64,000 bases of DNA from an uncultured Dorea sp. Its GTDB lineage: Bacteria; Bacillota; Clostridia; Lachnospirales; Lachnospiraceae. Below are positions 1-7,130 of this stretch, in pieces. A program made the translations under genes and the position numbers. The notes under the pieces were generated by a model. It searched no databases, was not told where the DNA came from, and saw only the letters and a program-made list of their open reading frames with translations. Location: NCBI GenBank assembly GCA_910585725.1, contig CAJUFA010000005.1, forward strand, positions 75,630-139,629, in the 5' to 3' direction. How positions within the stretch are numbered: the first letter of the stretch is position 1; every line of letters begins with the position of its first letter.

Positions 1-616
1 CCTCTCCCCGTCCGGCATGGACCCGCAAGGTGACGGTTTCCTTATCGCCATATTGAATATCCATATATGCCGTATCCAACAGTTCATATGCATGGTTAAT
101 TATGTCGCTCAGAATCTTCTGGTCTGTCTCTTCTTCCGTCTCCCCTTCGTACTCTCCCGCTTTGATCTTCTCCGCCATCTTAAGCGAATCCTCCGTAAGC
201 ATCTGCCGGAAATTCACGAATACATCCGCAGGCCAGATATCAACCGTTACTTTATATTCTTTCTTCCCTGTTTTCTCGGCCTCCCCGACGCCGTAGCGCA
301 TCGTCAGGAATATCTTTGATACCAGTTCTGCGAATCTGGAACTCTTAAGCTCGCCTATATCCATTCCGCTGGTGATATTCCCGGCGACGAAACGGTCGAT
401 CGAATCCTGATACGCTTTCATCAGAGCTTCCTCCGACGCGTCTTCCATGAAACCGGCCGCTCCGGATATCTCCCCCTGGAAAGTAAGATCCAGAAGCGCC
501 TGTACATAACCCGACGCGTCAAAATCCTTTCCGCATCCTGTAGCGCTCATCAGAACGGCAATACATAAAGCGCAGATCCTGAGTTTTACCGTATCATGCA
601 GGCTATTTCCTCTCAT
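1..616 (-). CDS. putative lipoprotein, 3' end outside the window
   Basis: About 205 codons are visible on the minus strand, running off the left edge without a stop. The start is ATG at 616, inside the last codons of the downstream-reading DJ-1 gene (14-nt overlap), with no better start. Residues 12-27 are hydrophobic and end in a lipobox-like SATGC with Cys28, so the product is probably exported and lipidated. The rest is acidic and soluble-looking (a stretch rich in EGETEEET near residue 150), and no catalytic motif is visible. The overlap suggests translational coupling with the DJ-1/PfpI gene. I do not recognise the family. The lipoprotein call is fair, the function unknown. Confidence 0.6.
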   Translation of the reverse strand, partial: MRGNSLHDTVKLRICALCIAVLMSATGCGKDFDASGYVQALLDLTFQGEISGAAGFMEDASEEALMKAYQDSIDRFVAGNITSGMDIGELKSSRFAELVSKIFLTMRYGVGEAEKTGKKEYKVTVDIWPADVFVNFRQMLTEDSLKMAEKIKAGEYEGETEEETDQKILSDIINHAYELLDTAYMDIQYGDKETVTLRVHAGRGE

Positions 617-1157
617 AGACAATCGATTTTGCAATCTCATCCGCCTTGTCCTTCCCTGTCAATATCTCGATCAGTTTTAACGCAAATTCTATCGCCGTTC
701 CCACTCCCTGACTTGTGATCAGATTACCGTCCACCGTCACCGGCGCGCCTGTAAGCGCGGCGCCCTGAATATCCTTCTCCACGCTGGGATGACAGGTAAC
801 CCGTTTCCCTTTAAGAAGGCCAAGATTACTAAGAATCGTAGGCGCCGCGCATATCGCTCCGATCTTCTTCCCTTCCTGGAAGAAGTCTTTTACAACCCTG
901 CGCACACCTTCGTGAGCATCCAGATTCGTCGTACCCGGTATACCGCCCGGAAGCACGATCATATCTGATTCAACAAAGTTCACTTCCTCAAACAGATCTT
1001 CTGTCTGCACGTTAATCCCATGCGCGCCATGGACGGTATAATCCTCCATAATAGAAACCGTATCCACATAGATTGTCGCTCTTCTTAAAAGATCTACAAC
1101 AGTCAGACCCTCAATCTCTTCGAATCCGTCCGCTAAGATCACACTTACTTTTTTCAT
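603..1157 (-). CDS. DJ-1/PfpI family protein
   Basis: A 184-aa protein of the DJ-1/PfpI (class I glutamine amidotransferase-like) superfamily, which includes deglycases, chaperones and ThiJ-like proteins. It opens with the KVSVILADGFEEIE strand, and the nucleophile-elbow motif GAICAAP carries the reactive Cys. GGIPGT precedes it and the length fits the family. An in-frame start 36 nt upstream exists, but ATG at 1157 has the GGAGGAAAATACC ribosome site and gives the usual N-terminus. A clean minus-strand promoter lies just upstream. The gene overlaps a lipoprotein downstream. Exact substrate cannot be read from sequence. Confidence 0.88.
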   Translation of the reverse strand: MKKVSVILADGFEEIEGLTVVDLLRRATIYVDTVSIMEDYTVHGAHGINVQTEDLFEEVNFVESDMIVLPGGIPGTTNLDAHEGVRRVVKDFFQEGKKIGAICAAPTILSNLGLLKGKRVTCHPSVEKDIQGAALTGAPVTVDGNLITSQGVGTAIEFALKLIEILTGKDKADEIAKSIVYERK

Positions 1158-1209
1158 GGTATTTTCCTCCTTGATTAGCAGTTTTATTCTCAAAATATTT
1201 TCTTGTTAC

Positions 1210-1238
1210 ATAGTATCATTCTTTACTTTTAATGTAAA
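1210..1238 (-). promoter_or_regulatory. promoter of the DJ-1/PfpI gene
   Basis: On the minus strand a TTTACA -35 box (1233-1238) is followed after 17 nt by a TACTAT -10 box (1210-1215). The start codon of the DJ-1 gene lies 52 nt downstream. Spacing and boxes fit a sigma-A promoter. Confidence 0.6.
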
Positions 1239-1296
1239 CTATATTATGCTATTCTTGTATTGGTTTATCAGAACATATAATTTGGAGGATCTGCAA

Positions 1297-1791
1297 TTGG
1301 AAATCGAACGTAAATATCTGATACGGCGTCTCCCGGAACATATCGCCGACAGGATCTGCGCTGCTTCAGAAGACACAGACACTTTTGCCGGCGCGGATAT
1401 CTATCCCTGCCGTATTATCACACAAGGCTACCTAAACACCGACCCGGTCATACGGATTCGGCAGGATAACGATCTGTATGAACTCACCTACAAATCCAAA
1501 GGTTTTATGGCAAGGCAGGAATATAATCTTCCCCTCACAAAAGAAGCCTATGAGCATCTTCTTATGAAGATCGACGGACGCCTGATCAAAAAGAAGCGTT
1601 ACATGATCCCTTTAGATTGCGGCCTGACCGCGGAGCTGGACGTCTTCGAAGAACATCTGGCGCCCCTTATCCTCGTAGAAGTGGAATTTCCTACCGAAGA
1701 AGCCGCTCTTTCTTTCGTCCCTCCATCCTGGTTCGGAGAAGACGTAACATTTTCCGGAAAATATCACAACAGTAATCTGAGCAGATCGTAA
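1297..1791 (+). CDS. CYTH domain protein
   Basis: A 164-aa CYTH-domain protein (triphosphate tunnel metalloenzyme superfamily: adenylate cyclase CyaB, thiamine triphosphatase, inorganic triphosphatase). The N-terminal signature EIERKYL begins at residue 2, followed by charged strand motifs RIRQ, ELTYKSKG and ELDVFEE, typical of the tunnel walls that bind polyphosphate and metal. The start is TTG at 1297, chosen because GGAGG lies 8 nt upstream and translation then begins at the conserved motif; an in-frame upstream extension would be an unlikely hydrophobic leader. The substrate is most likely an inorganic or nucleoside polyphosphate, but this is inference from the family. Confidence 0.85.
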   Translation: MEIERKYLIRRLPEHIADRICAASEDTDTFAGADIYPCRIITQGYLNTDPVIRIRQDNDLYELTYKSKGFMARQEYNLPLTKEAYEHLLMKIDGRLIKKKRYMIPLDCGLTAELDVFEEHLAPLILVEVEFPTEEAALSFVPPSWFGEDVTFSGKYHNSNLSRS

Positions 1792-1857
1792 CGCAACATT
1801 TTGTTGCTTAGTTGCGTTTCTAAACATTTCGTTGCACAGATATCTATTTGAGCGGTA

Positions 1858-1886
1858 ACTTGTTATACTACAAGTGAGATAACTTG
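1858..1886 (+). promoter_or_regulatory. promoter with palindromic operator before the XRE gene
   Basis: A perfect inverted repeat ACTTGT-N6-ACAAGT (1858-1875) covers an extended -10 element (TG-N-TATACT, -10 at 1864-1869). A further AACTTGT half-site lies at 1880-1886, 23 bp after the first, and the gene starts at 1901. The arrangement is what one expects for autorepression by the encoded HTH protein. No good -35 box is visible. Confidence 0.55.
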
Positions 1887-1900
1887 TAGGAGTTCATGTT

Positions 1901-2293
1901 ATGCCAAATATACAACTTTCCAACAATTTAAGATATCTGAGAAAACAATACCAACTTACGCAAGATCAGATGGGTGAGATCCTGAACATATCCAGGCAGG
2001 CATATTCTAATTATGAGACGAGCAATCGTACGCCTGATCTGGATACGCTTCTTTTTCTTTCAAATTTCTATAAAGTCACCCTGGACGAATTAATCCTTGC
2101 AAACCTGAAAGATAACAGACGATATCCTGAAAAGATCTCTGAAGATCTTACCCCTTACATTCTCACAAAGAACGCAAAAACCGGTAACACGATCTATCTC
2201 ACGGAGGAGGAAATGGATGTCATCACCCGTTTCCGCGCTCTTTCCAATGAGAACAAACAGATCATTACCGGCTTTCTTCATGCAAACTCTTGA
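1901..2293 (+). CDS. XRE-family transcriptional regulator
   Basis: A 130-aa protein with an N-terminal HTH_3/Cro-CI domain (residues about 5-62: LRYLRKQYQLTQDQMGEIL, then the recognition helix SRQAYSNYE). The remaining 65 residues form a small helical tail without a recognised domain, so it is probably a dimerising or effector part. TAGGAG precedes the ATG. Its upstream palindrome suggests it controls itself. It ends exactly where lysC ends on the other strand (stop codons adjacent, no terminator between), so transcription of the two genes collides. Target genes beyond itself are unknown. Confidence 0.88.
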   Translation: MPNIQLSNNLRYLRKQYQLTQDQMGEILNISRQAYSNYETSNRTPDLDTLLFLSNFYKVTLDELILANLKDNRRYPEKISEDLTPYILTKNAKTGNTIYLTEEEMDVITRFRALSNENKQIITGFLHANS

Positions 2294-3502
2294 TCAGTCA
2301 GATAATGCAAAACCGTCATGTACGGCGTTCATCGCTTTGTCAATTTCCTTCTCCGGAACCAATACCGTGATACGGATCTCGGAAGTCGAGATCATATTGA
2401 TATTAATCCTGGAATTATACAAAGATTCAAACATCTTAGCCGCCACTCCGGGATTACTCATCATCCCGGCTCCCACCACCGAAAGCTTCGCTACGTCTTC
2501 ATTCCAGGTAATCTCCCGGATTGTCAGTCTCTCCTTATTCTCCTCCAAAACCTTGATCGCAGCCGGCAGATCGTCCGACGCTACCGTAAACGAGATGTCC
2601 TTCGTCCCCTCGCGTCCGACGGACTGCAGGATGATATCTACATTAATACTATTCTTCGCCAGCGTATCAAAGATACGGAATGCGATTCCCGGTTTATCTA
2701 CGACTCCGATCACTGAGATCCTGGCTGTATTCTTATCGGCCGCCACGCCTGTCACTAATAGTTTTTCCATCCCTTTCGCCTCCTTGACCACGGTTCCTTC
2801 CGAACGGTTCAGGCTGGACCGCACCACCAGCTCTACGTTATATTTCTTCGCCATCTCCACGGAACGGTTATGAAGTACTTTAGCTCCAAGGCTTGCAAGT
2901 TCCAGCATCTCGTCGTATGTGATCATATCGATCTTTCTTGCATTCTTAACAATCCTTGGATCTGCGGTAAACACTCCGTCCACATCCGTATAGATCTCAC
3001 ACCTGTCTGCATGGAGCGCCGCCGCCAGCGCTACCGCCGTCGTATCCGAACCGCCTCTTCCAAGCGTCGTGACGTCGTCATACTTATTCACACCCTGAAA
3101 ACCGGTGACGATCACGATCTTCCTGGAATCCAGCTCGTGCAGGATCCGTTCCGTCTCTACACGTTTAAAACGGGCGTTCCCATATCGGGAAGTCGAATGC
3201 ATCCGCACCTGGAACGCATTCAATGACACAGCCGGAACATCCAGCGCCTGCATCGCCATCGCCATCAAAGATACCGACACCTGCTCCCCCGTCGTCAGGA
3301 GCATATCAAGCTCCCTCTTCTTAGCCTTCGGATTAATCGTACCCGCAAGTTCAAGCAGTTCATCCGTCGTATCTCCCATAGCCGACAGTACGATTACAAC
3401 GTCATGCCCTTCTTTATAGTCTTCTATACATCTTCTGGCGACATTGAAGATCCTCTCCTTATTCGCAACCGAACTGCCGCCGAATTTCTTCACTATCAGC
3501 AT
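2294..3502 (-). CDS. lysC: aspartate kinase
   Basis: Aspartokinase, first step of the aspartate pathway to lysine, threonine and methionine (aspartate + ATP to 4-phospho-aspartate). The 402-aa protein has the KKFGGSSVAN nucleotide/aspartate-binding N-terminus, TTGEQ and GRGGSDTTAVALA motifs in the kinase domain, and a C-terminal regulatory part of two ACT-type domains (about 265-400), normally feedback-inhibited by end products. The start is ATG at 3502, with its GGAGGAG ribosome site inside the last codons of the upstream gene and a 7-nt overlap; the longer in-frame form is unlikely. It is the last gene of the prfB-hom-apgM-lysC block. Confidence 0.95.
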   Translation of the reverse strand: MLIVKKFGGSSVANKERIFNVARRCIEDYKEGHDVVIVLSAMGDTTDELLELAGTINPKAKKRELDMLLTTGEQVSVSLMAMAMQALDVPAVSLNAFQVRMHSTSRYGNARFKRVETERILHELDSRKIVIVTGFQGVNKYDDVTTLGRGGSDTTAVALAAALHADRCEIYTDVDGVFTADPRIVKNARKIDMITYDEMLELASLGAKVLHNRSVEMAKKYNVELVVRSSLNRSEGTVVKEAKGMEKLLVTGVAADKNTARISVIGVVDKPGIAFRIFDTLAKNSINVDIILQSVGREGTKDISFTVASDDLPAAIKVLEENKERLTIREITWNEDVAKLSVVGAGMMSNPGVAAKMFESLYNSRININMISTSEIRITVLVPEKEIDKAMNAVHDGFALSD

Positions 3503-4716
3503 AACTCCTCCTGTAATAAATGACCGATCAGACGAAATCCCTCCGGCCAATTCTTCCCTGTCCGGGCTGCAGACTGTTCGTCATATCTGACAGACGCGTC
3601 TATCCCCTGCGAAAAATCCGTACTGTCGTATAGCAGATACGGAACAGGTTCCCCCGTGTGGGTACGGACTTCAATCGGCGTCGGATGATCCGGAAGCAGG
3701 AGCAGCCGGAAATCCTCGCCCGCCTCCTTAAGTCCTTCTGTCAAAGGCTTCAGCACTTTCTCATCCACATATTCGATCGCCGCGATCTTATCCTCCATAC
3801 TTCCCTGATGTCCCATCTCGTCAGGCGCTTCTATATGAATATACGCAAAATCATATCCGTCCTCAGTCAACGCTTTGACGGCTGCTCTGGCTTTGCCCTC
3901 GTAATTCGTATGAAGGCCGCCGTTCGCTCCCTCAACCAGGATACGATCCATACCTGCGCCTACTGCGATTCCTTTAAGAAGATCCACAGCGGAAACCATG
4001 ACCCCCTTCTTCCCTGTCCTCTCTTCAAAGGAAGTAAGCGCGGGTCTTTTTCCCGCACCCCAGAACCAAGCGGAATTCGCAGGTTTTAATCCTTTCTCTC
4101 TCCGTTCGGCATTCAATGGATGTGCTTTTAAGATCTCATAACTTCTCTTCATCATTCCGCATAAAATCTCATCCTCCGGAAGGTATTCTCCGATTCTTCT
4201 CGTCAGAATATCGTGAGGCGGAGTTAACTCAGAGACGCATCCTTCCTTCTGAACCAGAAGATGACGGTAACTGGTTCCGACATAGAATTTATACCCGTCC
4301 CCTTCAAGTTCTTTCTTCAATGCTTCGATAAGGACGGCGGCGTCAGCCGTATCAATCTCGTCCGAACTGTGGTCGATCATAACCTGATCCTCGTAACCTC
4401 CCTCGTCTTCCGATACCGTCACAAGATTACACCGGAAAGACACGTCCGTATCCTCCATCTCGACTCCGATACTCAGCGCCTCCAGCGGAGACCTCCCCGT
4501 ATAATATAGCTTCGGGTCATACCCCATTACCGCCAGATTTGCGGTATCGCTTCCCGGAGCCATCCCTTCCGGAACCATAGACGCCGTCCCCAGTTCTGAC
4601 TCAGGCGCAAGCGCGTCCATCACCGGAGTCCTGGCCGCCGCAAGCGTGGTCTTTCCGTCTAACTCCCGAAGCGGTCTTCCGGCCATTCCATCGCTTAATA
4701 CAATCACATACTTCAT
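3496..4716 (-). CDS. apgM: ApgM-type phosphoglycerate mutase-like protein, proposed homoserine kinase
   Basis: A 406-aa member of the alkaline-phosphatase superfamily related to cofactor-independent phosphoglycerate mutase of the archaeal type. It shows SDGMAGRP (metal ligand) at the N-terminus, GSDTAN with the expected nucleophilic Ser at about residue 56, and DHPTP plus THTGEP near the C-terminus. It lies between homoserine dehydrogenase (ATGA overlap) and aspartokinase (7-nt overlap), and no ThrB-type homoserine kinase is seen. A subfamily of such proteins (TIGR02535) has been proposed to be homoserine kinase on exactly this context. Either role is possible; I favour homoserine phosphorylation. 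Confidence 0.8.
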   Translation of the reverse strand: MKYVIVLSDGMAGRPLRELDGKTTLAAARTPVMDALAPESELGTASMVPEGMAPGSDTANLAVMGYDPKLYYTGRSPLEALSIGVEMEDTDVSFRCNLVTVSEDEGGYEDQVMIDHSSDEIDTADAAVLIEALKKELEGDGYKFYVGTSYRHLLVQKEGCVSELTPPHDILTRRIGEYLPEDEILCGMMKRSYEILKAHPLNAERREKGLKPANSAWFWGAGKRPALTSFEERTGKKGVMVSAVDLLKGIAVGAGMDRILVEGANGGLHTNYEGKARAAVKALTEDGYDFAYIHIEAPDEMGHQGSMEDKIAAIEYVDEKVLKPLTEGLKEAGEDFRLLLLPDHPTPIEVRTHTGEPVPYLLYDSTDFSQGIDASVRYDEQSAARTGKNWPEGFRLIGHLLQEELC

Positions 4717-5951
4717 ATCTCTTCGCTCCAGCCCTCCACACGTATCATATGGAGGATCTGATCACGGTAGATATTCGCTCTGGTTACATAGTCTCCTTCC
4801 ATCATCACAGGAGTCACGAAGCCGAATTCACCTTCCAGCCCTTCCGCCTTCACAATTTCAATCTCCCCGAAGGAATCCTTAAGCCCAGGCAGCATCTCAT
4901 TCTCATCTCCTCTAATTCGAATAAAGAATCGCCGCTTTGCATCCGCCTTATCCTCCAGCTGCAGTTTTTCCTGCTTCCACATGGTCATGATATTCCGGTT
5001 CAGATGTTTTGCCGCGTCTACCACGTCCGATACCACGGCGCTGGCTGTCGGGAGTTTGCCCGCGCCGCTTCCATAGAACATCGCGTCCCCGAGGACGTTT
5101 CCATGTACGAAGATAGAATTAAATACTCCATTCACATTATAAAGCGGATGCGCCGGATAAAGCATAAAAGGAGCGACGATCGCATGCAGTCTGTTTCCTG
5201 CGTGACGCTTGCTGGACGCCAACAGCTTAATCGTCGTACCCATAGCCTTCGCGTACTTCATATCTTCCACTGTAATCTCTGTGATTCCTTCACAATAGAT
5301 ATCCTCAAAATCAACCTGCTGTCCGGAGATCAGAGAAGACAGAATCGCGATCTTCCGGCATGCGTCATAGCCTTCTACATCCGCTTCCGGATTCCGTTCC
5401 GCATATCCGTTCGCCTGTGCTTCCTTAAGGACAGTGTCATAATCCGCCCCTTCATAGAACATCTTCGTCAGCATATAATTCGTCGTTCCGTTCAATATGC
5501 CCGTGATCTCCTCAATCTCATCCGCCGTCAGCGAAGAATTCAGAGGACGGATAATCGGGATACCGCCGCCTACGCTTGCTTCAAACAAAAAATTAATCTG
5601 ATTTTCTTCAGCGATGGACAGCAGCTCCGCTCCATGTTTCGCCACAAGCGCTTTATTAGACGTCGCCACGCTCTTTCCCGTCTGAAGACAACGCTTTACA
5701 AACGTATAGGCAGGCTCGATCCCACCCATCACTTCTACGACGATCTTGATCTCGTCATCCTCTATAATCTTCTCAAAATCATGGATAATCTTCTCCTGAA
5801 CAGGATCCTCCGGAAAATCTCTCAGATCCAGTACGTATTTGATATTCAGTTCATCACCGATTCTCTGGTTGATCCGGGCGCCGTTGGTATTCACAACCTC
5901 TACAACTCCGGACCCCACCGTACCATATCCCATAACCGCTATATTTATCAC
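4713..5951 (-). CDS. hom: homoserine dehydrogenase
   Basis: Reduces aspartate semialdehyde to homoserine with NAD(P)H. The 412-aa protein begins with the Rossmann motif GYGTVGSG, has the catalytic-domain stretch GILNGTTNYMLTKM and NPEADVEGYDA (about residues 175-205), and ends in an ACT domain (about 340-405) for allosteric control by threonine, as in the monofunctional Gram-positive enzymes. The start is GTG at 5951, overlapping the prfB stop as GTGA; its stop overlaps the next gene as ATGA. These overlaps imply coupled translation with prfB, the ApgM-like gene and lysC. Confidence 0.96.
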   Translation of the reverse strand: MINIAVMGYGTVGSGVVEVVNTNGARINQRIGDELNIKYVLDLRDFPEDPVQEKIIHDFEKIIEDDEIKIVVEVMGGIEPAYTFVKRCLQTGKSVATSNKALVAKHGAELLSIAEENQINFLFEASVGGGIPIIRPLNSSLTADEIEEITGILNGTTNYMLTKMFYEGADYDTVLKEAQANGYAERNPEADVEGYDACRKIAILSSLISGQQVDFEDIYCEGITEITVEDMKYAKAMGTTIKLLASSKRHAGNRLHAIVAPFMLYPAHPLYNVNGVFNSIFVHGNVLGDAMFYGSGAGKLPTASAVVSDVVDAAKHLNRNIMTMWKQEKLQLEDKADAKRRFFIRIRGDENEMLPGLKDSFGEIEIVKAEGLEGEFGFVTPVMMEGDYVTRANIYRDQILHMIRVEGWSEEI

Positions 5952-7082
5952 TGCTGTCCCTCCTCTGCTCCTTGAGCGCTTCCCATCGTCTTCTTTAAAT
6001 AAGCATTCATAAAAAGGTCGATATTGCCGTCCAATACCGACGTCACATTGCTGTTCTCCACATTCGTCCTGTGATCCTTGACCATAGTATACGGCTGCAT
6101 CACATAAGAGCGGATCTGATTACCGAATCCAATCTCCTTTACTTCGCCTCGGATATCCGATACCTTCTCCGCCTGCTCTTGTTCCTTCAGTAGCTTAAGC
6201 TTCACCTTCAGCATCTGCATGGCTTTCTCTTTATTGTGATGCTGGGAACGTTCATTCTGACACTGTACCACAATCCCCGTGGGAAGATGTGTGATCCGGA
6301 TTGCCGAAGAAGTCTTATTGACATGCTGTCCCCCCGCCCCGCTCGCCCGGTAAGTATCAATCTTCAGCTCGTCGTCCCCGATCTCGATATCGATCTCATC
6401 TTCAATATCCGGAACCACATCACAGGATGCAAAGGACGTCTGCCGCTTTCCGGCCGCGTTGAAAGGGGAGATCCGCACCAGTCTGTGAACCCCCTTCTCA
6501 GACTTCAGATACCCGTAAGCATTCTCTCCATTCACTTCGAAAGTCACCGCTTTTGTTCCCGTGATATCCCCGTCCAGATAGTCCAGTACCTGGATGGAGA
6601 AACCTTTTCTCTCGCACCAACGACTGTACATCCTATATAACATGCTCGCCCAGTCGCAGGACTCTGTTCCGCCTGCTCCCGCATGGATCGTGACAATCGC
6701 GTTACAGGAATCATATTCGCCGGACAGCAATGTCCGGATACGAATCTCCTCGAACACTGATTCAAACTCGCTGATCTCTCCTTCTATTTCCTTGACCATA
6801 GAGGCGTCGTTCTCCTCATACCCCATCTCGATCAAAAGCTTGATATCCTCATAGGATGTATAAAGCGCCCGAATCGTCTTCACCATCTCCTGAAGGCTCT
6901 TTAATTCCTTCATGAACCTCTGGGATTCCTCCGGATTATTCCAAAATCCCGGTTCTTCTATCTTTCGTTCTAACTCTTCTATTCTTCTCTCTTTGCCTGC
7001 GAGGTCAAAGTGAATCCCTCATCTCGGCAAGAGGTTCTTCATATGCGTTCAATAATGTCTTAAACTGATCTAATTCAACCAC
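5948..7082 (-). CDS. prfB: peptide chain release factor 2 (programmed +1 frameshift)
   Basis: RF2 ends translation at UGA and UAA. Reading starts at GTG 7082 (GAGGTGATC ribosome site). The first frame has 25 sense codons, then an in-frame TGA (7005-7007) in the context CTT TGA C, preceded by an AGGGA Shine-Dalgarno-like stretch. A +1 shift continues as LDLAGKERRIEELE into the long frame, which ends at 5948. The stop is codon 26, as in the classical autoregulated RF2 genes. The body holds the GGQ motif (ASGAGGQHVNK) for peptidyl-tRNA hydrolysis and the RF2-type SPF codon-recognition motif (RISPFN). It lies 48 nt after secA and overlaps hom. Confidence 0.97.
7005..7017 (-). promoter_or_regulatory. 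RF2 recoding site
   Basis: Slippery CTT TGA C, with the stop at 7005-7007 and the CTT at 7008-7010. The AGGGA stimulator lies a few bases upstream on the minus strand. When RF2 is scarce the ribosome slips +1 and makes full-length RF2, a known autoregulatory circuit. Confidence 0.93.
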
Positions 7083-7130
7083 CTGATCACCTCTTTCTTT
7101 TTATAATCATAATCTAATCTGTATCGGGCG

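Noticed and set aside
1790..1818. Intrinsic terminator after the CYTH gene
   Set aside because: AACGCAAC/GTTGCGTT arms exist, but the stem is only 8 bp and no T run follows.
2217..2873. 218-aa plus-strand open frame over lysC
   Set aside because: Antisense shadow of lysC, Ser/Ile-rich, with no recognisable domain.
4749..5975. 408-aa plus-strand open frame over hom
   Set aside because: It is antisense to a clear hom gene, has an abnormal composition and no ribosome site.
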